Positions 51,730 through 60,055 of a DNA stretch of 64,000 nucleotides are shown here, piece after piece. The notes under the pieces are model-generated. The model did not search any database. It had not been told where the DNA came from and saw only the letters and a list, made by a program, of their open reading frames with translations. The DNA lies in contig NZ_AP024237.1 of assembly GCF_016592155.1 (NCBI RefSeq), positions 2,790,001 through 2,854,000 of the forward strand. The letters are read 5' to 3'. The position numbers were made by a program, and so were the translations under genes. How positions within the stretch are numbered: the stretch's first letter is position 1; the number at the start of each line of letters is the position of its first letter. Origin of the DNA: Mycobacterium heckeshornense. Lineage in GTDB: Bacteria; Actinomycetota; Actinomycetes; Mycobacteriales; Mycobacteriaceae.

Positions 51730-53340
51730 ATGACCCGCCGGGTCCGGGACTGCCGGTGCTGTGGTCGCGCGGTCGGCAAACCAGAGCGTGACCTTTGTGC
51801 TCGTTGCCACTGGGCGCGGTGTCACGCACCGATCAAACACCGCTGCCCGCGCTGCGGTGTGTTGCGGGTTCTGGGGCCGGACACCGGATGCTGCGCGCGC
51901 TGTTCGCGCACCTGCCGGATCTGCAATGCGCCAGTGCTGTTCGTCGACCGCGACCTCTGCGGGCAGTGCGCTCGGCGGCAACGCTTGGACGCCAACCGAG
52001 CCGAGTGTCCACGCTGCGGAAAACGCCGGATCCTGCGACCCACCACCGGCTGGTGTGGCTCCTGCTCACATCCGGGCCGGCCACCGAATCCGGATGCGGC
52101 CTGTGTCGACTGCGGACGGGTCACTCGACTGACCGGGGCGGGACGGTGCCAAAGATGTTGGGCCCGCTCGCCGCATCGAATCCCAGTCCGAGCGGCTAAT
52201 CTTGCGGCGACACTCGAGAATCCACCCGACTGGCTCGGCGACTTCGCCGCCTATCTCATCGGACGCCACCATCCCGACCGCGCCTGCGCCATGCTGACCC
52301 GGCTCGGCACACGATTGGCCGACAACCACCCGGTGCATCCGCAGGCCCTGCTGGAATCCGTGGCCACTGACGTTCCGCTCGCGCGGGCCCTGGAGGACTT
52401 CCTCACCGCCCGTCAACTGGCGTTACCGACCGATCGCGAGGAACGCCGCGCCGCCACCCGCCGCCAATCCCGTATCGACGCGGTGCCCCCACCCCTGCGC
52501 CAGGCGGTGGCCGGGTTTGCCGAGCACCTGGTCGCCAGCCGCGATCGTGCCCGCCGCACCGGCACCCACCCGCGCGGGCATCCCACGCTCGAGGCCCGGC
52601 TTGGGGCCGTGCGTGACTTCGCTCAGTTCTTGTCCATGGCGCGCGGCAAAACTGACTGGGCCACCATTGAGGTCGGCGACATCGAAGCCTTCCTGCACGC
52701 TCATCCCAGCCGGCGTGCCTTCTACCTGACCGGGCTGCGCCAGTTCTGCCGCTACGGTCTGCGCCGCCGGCTAATGCTCATCAACCCCACGAAAGGCTTG
52801 ACTGCGCCGCAGACCATGGCATTCCGCGGCCCGACGCTGCCTGTCGACCGGCAACGCGAACTGTTCCAGCGGTGGAGCACAGACCCCGAGGTGCACCCGC
52901 ACGAGGCGTTCGTCGGGCTGGCCGCCCTGCTGCACGGCGCCACCACACAAGAACTGCAGCACCTCACCGATGCGGACATCGACAACAACCGCCGCCGGAT
53001 CCGGCTGGGTCGCCGACCACAACCCACCCCATTGGACCCGTGGACCTGGACCGCACTGCATCGCTGCCTCGACCACCGGAAGGTGCTGGGCGGCAACAAT
53101 TCCCACCTGTTGGTCACCATGCAGACCAAAGCCACCCGGGCGCCGGCCTCCGACGGCTACATCAAGAACACCCTGCGCGCGGTCGGCATCCAGCCCCGGA
53201 TCCTGCGCTCGACACGGCTGGTAGACCTCGTCGGCACGGTCGACGCGAAACTCGTCGCCGCTGCCTACGGCATGCACCACGAAGCTGTCGTCGCCTACCT
53301 CGCAGACCACGTTGACACCGCCCGTCTGCCGAACTCGTGA
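51730..53340 (+). CDS. Zinc-ribbon-rich protein with degenerate tyrosine-recombinase C-terminal half
   Basis: The 536-residue protein starts MTRRVRDCRCCGRAVGKPER. Its first ~155 residues hold about ten CxxC pairs (CARC, CPRC, CRIC, CGQC, CGSC, CVDC, CQRC and others), a tandem zinc-ribbon array. Residues ~285-360 look like a SAM-like core-binding domain (LGAVRDFAQFLSMARGKTDWATIEVGDIEAFLHAHPSRRAFYLTGLRQFCRYG). The rest resembles a recombinase catalytic domain, but the first Arg is lost (LLHGATTQELQHLTDADID) and the His-x-x-Arg box is weak (ILRSTRLVDLVGT). A Tyr remains in VVAYLADHVD. It may be a structural or targeting partner of the active recombinase; the function is inferred. Confidence 0.78.
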   Translation: MTRRVRDCRCCGRAVGKPERDLCARCHWARCHAPIKHRCPRCGVLRVLGPDTGCCARCSRTCRICNAPVLFVDRDLCGQCARRQRLDANRAECPRCGKRRILRPTTGWCGSCSHPGRPPNPDAACVDCGRVTRLTGAGRCQRCWARSPHRIPVRAANLAATLENPPDWLGDFAAYLIGRHHPDRACAMLTRLGTRLADNHPVHPQALLESVATDVPLARALEDFLTARQLALPTDREERRAATRRQSRIDAVPPPLRQAVAGFAEHLVASRDRARRTGTHPRGHPTLEARLGAVRDFAQFLSMARGKTDWATIEVGDIEAFLHAHPSRRAFYLTGLRQFCRYGLRRRLMLINPTKGLTAPQTMAFRGPTLPVDRQRELFQRWSTDPEVHPHEAFVGLAALLHGATTQELQHLTDADIDNNRRRIRLGRRPQPTPLDPWTWTALHRCLDHRKVLGGNNSHLLVTMQTKATRAPASDGYIKNTLRAVGIQPRILRSTRLVDLVGTVDAKLVAAAYGMHHEAVVAYLADHVDTARLPNS

Positions 53341-53371
53341 TACTTCAGGCGCCACCTCGCACACCTTCGCG

Positions 53372-53388
53372 CGAACCCGTGCGCTTTC
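53372..53388 (-). repeat. Right terminal inverted repeat of the tyrosine-recombinase element
   Basis: The minus strand reads GAAAGCGCACGGGTTCG, 14 of 17 identical to the left end. The next base rightwards starts the IS256 type A codons GCA CGG TTT TGG. Confidence 0.65.
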
Positions 53389-53524
53389 GCACGGTTTTGG
53401 CAGAAGGTCATCATCGACCTGCGCAACCGCGGAGTACGCGACATCCTCATCGCCTGCTGCGACGGGCTGACCGGCTTGCCTGATGCGATCCGCTCGATCT
53501 TCCCCGATACCGTGATCCAAACCT

Positions 53525-55077
53525 CATCTATTAACAATGGATCGGCCGGGATGGTCTCGGCGTTCACCTGCACCACCACGGGCAGGGCCCACGCAAACGC
53601 GTCACCTTCGAGGTCCACATGCAGACCTGTCCGCCCGTGGTGGCTGCGGGGCGTGGACCGGCCAGCGAGAGCAGCGCCACCGCTGTGGGCGGTGAGTGCC
53701 GAGATGAGGTTCCGGGCAGGCCTCGCGATCGCAGGGTGAACCTTTCACATTGAAAGGGATCCAAGTGCAATGAATCAGAGTACTCTGCAACGGCCGAACA
53801 GCTTCTGGTGTGGGATCGACTGGGGCGGGCGCTTCCATCACCTGTGTGTGCTGGATGGCACCGGCCAGCAGCTGCTCAGTCGCAAGGTCGCTCACACCGT
53901 CGATGGTCTGGCCGTCCTGGTCGGGTTGATTGCTTCGTTCACCGGTGCGGTCCGGATCGCGATCGAGCGGGCCGAAGGGCTACTGGTCGAATATCTCCAG
54001 CACCACTGCGATGCCGAAATTTATTGCGTGTCACCGAAAATCTCGGCGCGAGCACGCGAACGCTATCGGATGGCGGCCGCCAAGTCCGACGAATTCGATG
54101 CCTATGTGTTGGCCGATACGTTGCGTCACCAGTATGCCCAGTGGCGGCCGTTGGCCGTTCCGTCGCCGCTTCTAGCGGAGCTGACCGCAGTGAGCCGCGA
54201 TCGTCAACGCATCCTGGATATGCAGGTGGACACCGAGAATCGACTGCGGTCAATCTTGGATGCCTATCATCCGTGCCCGTTGCACCTGTTTTCTGCACTG
54301 GACCGGGACATCACCCTGTCCTTCATCCGCAGCTATCCCACTCCCGTGCAGGCGGGCCGGATCACCGCTGCGCGGATGGGCGCGTTCACGTCCCGGCACG
54401 GCTACAGTGGCCGGCACAAACCCGAGACACTTGTCGCCCGGATGCAGCCGCATCTGCTATCGGCGAGCGACGGCACCGTTGCTGGCAAAGCGTTGGCGGC
54501 CAAAGCATTCACCGAACAACTGGCTCTACTCAACACCCATTTGCGAGCCCATGACAAACGACTGGGCGAACTGCTCGAGGCGCACCCGGACACCCCGATC
54601 TTCACCAGTTTCCCCGGCATCGGACCGGTCACCGCCGCCGTGTTGATCTCCGAAATGGGTGAGGAGCGCAGTCGTTTTCCTTCGGCGCCGTCATTGTTGG
54701 CAGAGACCGGCTTGGCTCCGGTCACCAAGGTGTCCGGGCGCACACGTCAGGTTCGCTTCCGCTACGCCGCCAACCGGCGGATGCGGCACGCCATCGACTG
54801 GTGGATGTTCGTCGCCGTCCGTGAAGACCTCTGATCGGCCGACATCTACCAACACGCCCGCGCCGCCGGCCACCCACACCATCGTGCCCTGCGTGGCCTG
54901 GGCGCCCGCTGGTGTCGCATCTTGTGGCGCTGCTGGCACGACCACAACCCCTACGACCCGGCCATCCACCACCGCGCCACCGCCGCCTAACAACCCCACC
55001 CCGCCCCCGCGCTGAGCAAAGTCAGCCCGCCGCGGCGATCAATCATGCCCACGACCCGAGGTTGACAGCGGGAGTCT
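53525..55077 (+). mobile_element. IS110-family element, copy 2
   Basis: It is inserted at the same IS256 position as copy 1 with the same flanks, so it moved as part of the IS256 element or by segment duplication and did not insert independently. The candidate bridge RNA region is 53525-53769. Confidence 0.85.
53770..54990 (+). pseudogene. IS110-family transposase, copy 2, with nonsense codon
   Basis: The frame is the same as the intact 406-residue transposase until VREDL, where TGG has become TGA (54832-54834). The 354-residue product retains the DEDD residues and the serine region but lacks the last ~50 residues (WSADIYQHARAAGHPHHRAL and on to the end). One other silent change is visible. 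Whether the truncated protein still works is unknown. Confidence 0.9.
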
Positions 55078-55164
55078 GTGTGGTGCATGTTATTCGCAAT
55101 GCGATGCGGTTCGTGTCGTATAAGGACCGCCGCAAGGTCGCCTCGTCGATGCGGGCCATCTATC

Positions 55165-57130
55165 CCGAAGTTCCCCCCTTCTGAGAGGGGGCTGATTTCC
55201 TTTCTGCTTTGTGAGCAGGTGTTTCAGTGTTCATGTGCCGGCAAGGCGTAATCATGTATTCGCAAGACTTGTTCGGCGTGTCATTTTCTAAATTCGCTAC
55301 TCTCGTACTGCTGTTGTGCTAGAAAGTAATCATGTACGTGACGCGGGTGCCCAACCGTGGATCACCGCCGGCGGTGCTGTTGCGCGAAAGTTACCGCGAG
55401 AACGGCAAGGTGAAAACCCGCACGCTGGCCAACCTGTCGCGCTGGCCCGAGCACAAGGTGGACAAACTGCAGCGCGCGCTCAAGGGCCTGCCGGGGAGGG
55501 GCGATCTGGCCGGGGCGTTTGACATCACCCGCAGCCTGCCGCACGGGCATGTGGCCGCGGTGTTGGGCACCGCCGCCAAGCTGGGCATGGCCGAGCTGAT
55601 CGACCCCGCCCCGTCGCGTAACCGGGACTTGGTGTGCGCCATGCTGGCCGCGTCGGTGATCGAGCCGGGCTCCAAGCTGGCGATGGCGCGCGGGCTGCGC
55701 ATCGAGACCGCCACCAGCACCCTGGGTGCGGTGCTGGGCGTGGCGGGTGCCGATGAGGATGACCTGTATGACGCGATGGACTGGGTGGTCGAGCGCCAGG
55801 ATGCCATCGAAAACTCGTTGGCCGCACGGCATCTGGCCAACGGAACCCTGGTGCTCTATGACGTGTCCTCGGCGGCGTTCGAGGGCCACACCTGCCCGTT
55901 AGGGAAAATCGGGCATGCCCGCGACGGGGTCAAAGGCCGGTTGCAGATCGTCTACGGGCTGCTGTGCTCACCAGCCGGGGTGCCGATCGCCATTGAGGTG
56001 TTCGACGGCAACACCGCCGACCCGAAAACCCTGGGCGCCCAGATCACCAAGCTCAAGACCCGGTTCGGGCTGACCACCATCGCCCTGGTGGGGGATCGGG
56101 GCATGCTCACCAGCGCGCGCATCCGCGACGAGCTGCACCCGGCGCAGTTGGATTGGATCAGCGCGCTGCGCGCCCCGCAGATCAAGGCATTGGTCGACGA
56201 CGGGGCGCTGCAGCTGTCGCTGTTCGACGAGCAGAACCTGTTCGAGATCACCCACCCCGACTACCCCGGCGAGCGGCTGGTGTGCTGCCACAACCCCGCC
56301 CTGGCTGATGAGCGTGCCCGCAAACGCGGCGAGCTGCTGGCGGCCACCGAACACGAACTACAGACCATCGCCGAGGCCACCCGCCGCGCCAAACGACCAC
56401 TACGCGGGCGGGACAAGATCGCGCTGCGGGTGGGCAAGGTGCGCAACAAGTTCAAGATGGCCAAGCATTTTGACCTGCAAATCACCGACGAAGCGTTCAG
56501 TTTCTCCCGCAACCAGGACGCCATCGCCGCCGAGGCCGCCCTCGACGGCATCTACGTGCTCCGCACCAGCCTGCCCGACCAGACACTGCAGCGCGACGAG
56601 GTCGTGCTGCGCTACAAGGACCTCGCCGACGTCGAACGGTTCTTCCGCACCCTCAACACCGAACTGGACGTGCGACCCATCCGGCACCGCCTCGCCGATC
56701 GGGTGCGCGCGCACATGCTCCTACGGATGCTGTCCTACTACATCAGCTGGCACATGAAACAAGCCCTCGCACCAATCCTTTTCCAGGACAACGACAAACC
56801 CGCCGCCGCCGCCAAACGTGCCGACCCCGTCGCTCCCGCCCAACGCTCCGATCAAGCGCTGGCCAAGGCAGCGCGCAAACGCACCGAAAACGACTACCCG
56901 GTGCACAGCTTCACCAGCCTGCTCGCCGACCTGGCCACCATCTGCGCCAACCACATCCAGCCCACCGACGACCTGCCGGCATTCACCAAGATCACCAACC
57001 CCACCCCACTACAGCGGCGAGCCTTCGAACTACTCGGCGTCTCACACCGCCACGGACTCGCGTAGTCAGCACACCAACACAAAACCCCAGCTCAACCCAC
57101 TAAACCGCTCCACACCAGGGGGAACTTCGG
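55165..57130 (+). mobile_element. IS1634-family element, copy 2 (1966 bp)
   Basis: The same ends as copy 1 (CCGAAGTTCCCCC... and complement). The flanks are CATCTATC on the left and ACTATTCGG on the right; copy 1 of IS256 type A has CATCTATTCGG there. The duplicated bases are CTAT, with one extra base on each side belonging to the element or altered. The length equals copy 1. Confidence 0.88.
55332..57065 (+). CDS. IS1634-family transposase (577 aa), intact, copy 2
   Basis: This protein is the same length as the transposase at 29533-31266 and, as far as I can see, identical except that the LPGTGD segment reads LPGRGD. All catalytic segments (LVLYDVSSAAFEGH, TIALVGDRGMLTSAR and DLADVERFFRTLNTELDV) are present. 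Two nearly identical intact copies suggest recent movement in this genome. It is inserted in the 3' part of IS256 type A, itself the host of an IS110 element. Confidence 0.93.
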   Translation: MYVTRVPNRGSPPAVLLRESYRENGKVKTRTLANLSRWPEHKVDKLQRALKGLPGRGDLAGAFDITRSLPHGHVAAVLGTAAKLGMAELIDPAPSRNRDLVCAMLAASVIEPGSKLAMARGLRIETATSTLGAVLGVAGADEDDLYDAMDWVVERQDAIENSLAARHLANGTLVLYDVSSAAFEGHTCPLGKIGHARDGVKGRLQIVYGLLCSPAGVPIAIEVFDGNTADPKTLGAQITKLKTRFGLTTIALVGDRGMLTSARIRDELHPAQLDWISALRAPQIKALVDDGALQLSLFDEQNLFEITHPDYPGERLVCCHNPALADERARKRGELLAATEHELQTIAEATRRAKRPLRGRDKIALRVGKVRNKFKMAKHFDLQITDEAFSFSRNQDAIAAEAALDGIYVLRTSLPDQTLQRDEVVLRYKDLADVERFFRTLNTELDVRPIRHRLADRVRAHMLLRMLSYYISWHMKQALAPILFQDNDKPAAAAKRADPVAPAQRSDQALAKAARKRTENDYPVHSFTSLLADLATICANHIQPTDDLPAFTKITNPTPLQRRAFELLGVSHRHGLA

Positions 57131-57504
57131 ACTATTCGGCGCCCACCGTAGATGCCGCTGAGCTCGCGCTCAAAGAGTTTGACCGCGATTTCGGTGCGCA
57201 ATACCCCGGCGCGATCGACGTGTGGCGGGGCGCCTGGCCAGAGTTCATTGCCTTCCTGGATTACCCGGTGGAACTACGCAAGATCGTGTACACGACAAAC
57301 GCGATCGAGTCCATCCAGCTACGCAAAATCACCAAGAACCGCGGACATTTCCCGGACAAGGACTCTGCGATCAAGTTGCTGTACTTGGGGTTGCGCAACA
57401 TCTCCAGCCACAGAGGAGGCTATTCGGGGACGGGAACCTACAACTGGACTGTGGCGCTTAACACCCTGGCGAAACTGTTCCCTGGACGGATTCCGTTGTG
57501 TTAG
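57131..57504 (+). pseudogene. IS256 type A transposase, last fragment of copy 2
   Basis: The codons after the IS1634-type element read SAPTVDAAELALKEFDRDFG and continue through VWRGAWPEFIAFLDYPVELRKIVYTTNAIESIQLRK to the stop at 57504. Two residues (NF) are missing compared with copy 1. Confidence 0.85.
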
Positions 57505-57559
57505 AATATAACTCGTTGTCAAGTCACCTCAGACTTACACAGAAATCATGATGGGCTCG

Positions 57560-58513
57560 TATATCCCCGGGCGCACCGTCTATCACGCCTCGGGCGGCTA
57601 CCGCGGCGATGGCAAGACCGACGCCAAAGACGCCGCGATCATTGCCGATCAGGCCCGGATGCGCCGCGACCTGCAGCCGTTGCGACCCGGCGACGAGATC
57701 GCGGTGGAACTGCGCATCCTCACCAGCCGGCGCGCTGATTTGGTGGCCGATCGCACCCGGGCGATCAACCGGCTGCGGGCCCAGCTGCTGGAATACTTCC
57801 CCGCCCTGGAACGCGCCTTTGACTACAGCACCAGCAAGGCCGCGTTGATTTTGCTTACCGGCTATCAAACGCCTGACGGGCTGCGCCGCGCCGGTGCTGC
57901 TGAGCTGGCCGCCTGGTTGCGAAAACGTAAGGCCCGCAATGCCGATGCTGTCGCGTCCAAAGCCCTTGCGGCCGCTAACGCCCAGCACACCATCGTGCCC
58001 GGACAACACCTGGCTGCCACCGTGGTGGCTCGCCTGGCTAAGGAGGTGATGGCCCTCGACATCGAAATCGACGACACCGAGACGATGATCGAGGAGCGAT
58101 TTCGCCGCCACCGCCACGCTGAAATCATCTTGAGCATGCCCGGCTTCGGTGTCGTGCTCGGCGCCGAGTTCCTCGCCGCCACCGGCGGCGACATATGCGG
58201 CTTCGACTCCGTCGACCGCCTCGCCGGCGTGTCCGGACTGGCCCCGGTACCCCGCGACTCCGGGCGCATCAGCGGCAACCTCAAACGCCCCCGCCGCTAC
58301 CACCGCCGCCTGCTGCGCGCCTGCTACCTGTCCGCCCAAATCGCCATCCGCACCGACGCCGCCTCGCGCACCTACTACGACCGCAAAAGATCCGAAGGCA
58401 AAACCCACACCCAAGCCGTCCTCGCTTTGGCGCGCCGCCGCCTCAACGTGGTATGGGCCATGCTCCGCGACGGCACGGCATACCAGCCCGCACCTACCGC
58501 CGCGGCGGCTTGA
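57560..58513 (+). pseudogene. Second, unrelated IS110-family transposase, 5' end lost
   Basis: From YIPGRTVYHASGGYRGDGKT the frame encodes the later part of an IS110/IS116-type transposase: the last two DEDD aspartates in DGKTDAKDAAIIADQARM, a coiled-coil region, and the C-terminal Tnp20 domain with ILSMPGFGVVLGAEFLAATGG and LAGVSGLAPVPRDSGRISGNLKRPRRYHRRL. The first Asp and the Glu are missing because IS256 type A inserted upstream. The open frame now begins in the IS256 right end with MMGS (57548), giving a 321-residue fusion product. It is not the same family member as the 406-residue transposase. Confidence 0.88.
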
Positions 58514-58596
58514 CAACTTCATTGAGAATCTCCTTCACACGGTGTCCCTGGTTTCCCTCCTTGAAGCCTAACCAGAATTCGATTAGATTTCGTATC

Positions 58597-60054
58597 ATGC
58601 CGTCCTCCCCGCCAACCGCTGTGACCGGCGTAGTGGCCTGCGCGGCTTACCTGCCCCACCACCGCCTACGGCTCACCGAAATCGGATCAGTTTTGGGCGG
58701 CGCGCAGCCCGCCGGCAGCCGGTCGGTGGCCTCCTACGACGAGGACACCACCTCGATGGCCGTCGAAGCGGCACGCCCCGTTCTGCGCGCTCTTCCCGTC
58801 GCGTCGACGCCGTCGCGGATCTACTTTGCCACCACTGATCCGGCCTACCTCGACAAATCCAACGCAGCGGTCATCCATGCCGCGCTAGGCCTTCCGCGCA
58901 ACACGCTGGCCGTCGACCTCGGCGGCGCACCACGCTCGGCCGTGGGTGCCTTCCTGGCTGCCGCCGATTGCCCCGACGGAGCGCTGGCCGTCGTGGCTGA
59001 CATCCGCAGCGGTCTTCCCGGCAGCGCCGACGAAAAACAGGGCGGTGATGCCGCGGCTGCGGTGCTGTTCGGCCCCGGCACCGCCGAAGCGCCGGTGCTG
59101 GCCGAGCTGATCACCAGCGCCTCGGTCACCGACGAAATTCTTGACCGCTGGCGCTCCCCGGGCGCGCGGGCCTCGCGGGTATGGGAGGAGCGCTTCGGCG
59201 AACATGTCTACGTACCGTTGGCGATGGAGTCGTTTTCCGCCGCCCTTAAACAGGCCGACCTGGCCCCCGCCCAAGTCGATCACCTGATCGTGTGTGGCCT
59301 GTCGTCCCGCGCCAACCGCCAATTCGCGGTGGCCAGCGGCGTTGCGCGCGAGGCCCTCGCCGCCGATCTGACCAGCGTGATCGGCAACCCGGGAACCGCC
59401 CAGCCGGGGGTCCTGCTCGCCGACGTGCTCGAACGTGCGGAACCCAGTCAAGTGATCGCGCTGGCGATGCTGGCCGACGGCGCCTCGACGCTGATCCTGC
59501 GTACCACCGAGGCGCTCGCCGCCCATCGGCCTTCGGCGCCCACGGTGGCCGATCAGATCGCCGCTACCGACGACTCACTCGGCTATGGCACCTTTCTTAC
59601 CTGGCGGGGGATGTTGCGGCGCGAACCACCGCGCCGACCCGAGCCCGATGCCCCCGCCGGTCCGCCCAGTCATCGATCGGAGAACTGGAAGTACGGTTTC
59701 GTCGGCTCTCGCTGCGAACGATGCGGCACCGTTAACTTGCCGCCCGCTCGGATCTGCTTCAAGTGCGGGTCCGACGAGCCGATGGCTCCTCAACCGATGG
59801 CCGATACGCCCGCGCGCGTGGCAACCTTCACCGTCGACCGGCTCGCCTACACGCCTAGCCCGCCCATGATTGCGGCGGTCATTGACTTCGAGGGCGGCGG
59901 CCGTTTTCGCTGCGAACTCACCGACACAAGTCCCGACGTCGCGATCGGCGACCAGGTCGAAATGACCTTCCGGCGGCTTACCACATCCGAAAGCGGGGTG
60001 CACAACTACTTCTGGAAGGCCCGCCCGGCCCGCCGAAAGACCAAGGAGAGCTGA
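58597..60054 (+). CDS. HMG-CoA-synthase/KAS-like protein with C-terminal zinc-ribbon OB-fold (DUF35)
   Basis: The 485-residue protein has an N-terminal thiolase-like half: VTGVVACAAYLPHHRLRLTEIG, VASYDEDTTSMAVEAARPVL, IYFATTDPAYLDKSNAAVIHAALGLP and AVDLGGAPRSAVGAFLAAADCPDG. Here the HMG-CoA-synthase Cys position is occupied by GGAPRSA, so it may not condense. The C-terminal half is a DUF35 unit with zinc ribbon (GSRCERCGTVNLPPARICFKCGSDEP) and OB fold (RVATFTVDRLAYTPSPPMIAAVIDFEGGGRF). The ATG at 58597 begins a unit with the next thiolase, one base apart. Such pairs act together in thiolytic cleavage of ring-derived or branched CoA esters. A longer upstream in-frame extension runs into IS sequence and was not used. 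Confidence 0.85.
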   Translation: MPSSPPTAVTGVVACAAYLPHHRLRLTEIGSVLGGAQPAGSRSVASYDEDTTSMAVEAARPVLRALPVASTPSRIYFATTDPAYLDKSNAAVIHAALGLPRNTLAVDLGGAPRSAVGAFLAAADCPDGALAVVADIRSGLPGSADEKQGGDAAAAVLFGPGTAEAPVLAELITSASVTDEILDRWRSPGARASRVWEERFGEHVYVPLAMESFSAALKQADLAPAQVDHLIVCGLSSRANRQFAVASGVAREALAADLTSVIGNPGTAQPGVLLADVLERAEPSQVIALAMLADGASTLILRTTEALAAHRPSAPTVADQIAATDDSLGYGTFLTWRGMLRREPPRRPEPDAPAGPPSHRSENWKYGFVGSRCERCGTVNLPPARICFKCGSDEPMAPQPMADTPARVATFTVDRLAYTPSPPMIAAVIDFEGGGRFRCELTDTSPDVAIGDQVEMTFRRLTTSESGVHNYFWKARPARRKTKES

Positions 60055-60055
60055 C

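Larger units (their letters stand above)
50213..53388 (+). mobile_element. Three-gene tyrosine-recombinase element with imperfect terminal inverted repeats (~3.2 kb)
   Basis: The left boundary is where the IS256 type B frame ends after EG; the right boundary is where IS256 type A begins with ARFWQK. Inside, 50217-50233 reads GAACGAGCACAGGTTCG and the complement of 53372-53388 reads GAAAGCGCACGGGTTCG, 14 of 17 identical. Three co-directional genes fill it: a tyrosine recombinase, a small HTH protein and a zinc-ribbon protein with a recombinase-like C-terminal half. The insertion point is the same codon position in both flanking IS256 genes. Confidence 0.78.
53389..57559 (+). mobile_element. 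IS256 type A, copy 2, 3' part carrying IS110 and IS1634-type elements
   Basis: From GCACGGTTTTGG the sequence is nearly identical to 32676 onward. It is split by the IS110 element (53525-55077) and an IS1634-type element (55165-57130). It ends at GGGCTCG (57559), the same right terminus as copy 1. The IS256 coding pieces are 53389-53524, 55078-55163 and 57131-57504. A six-base deletion turns ESINFQLRK into ESIQLRK near the catalytic Glu. The left end of this copy is missing. Confidence 0.85.

Noticed and set aside
50356..53340. Recombinase-in-trio (RIT) element
   Set aside because: Only one gene is a complete tyrosine recombinase; the middle gene is an HTH protein and the third has a zinc-ribbon array and lost residues.
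53389..55163. Large direct repeat of 32676-34447 considered as a segmental duplication
   Set aside because: It is explained by a second copy of the IS256 element already carrying IS110; its right end matches the IS256 terminus exactly and the flanks differ.
56818..57504. 228-residue frame joining the IS1634 end to IS256 sequence
   Set aside because: The first part is out of frame with the real IS1634 transposase; only the IS256 tail is genuine.
58195..58596. Upstream in-frame extension of the KAS-like/DUF35 protein
   Set aside because: It is an Arg/Pro-rich shadow of the IS110 transposase; the ATG at 58597 begins the recognisable protein.
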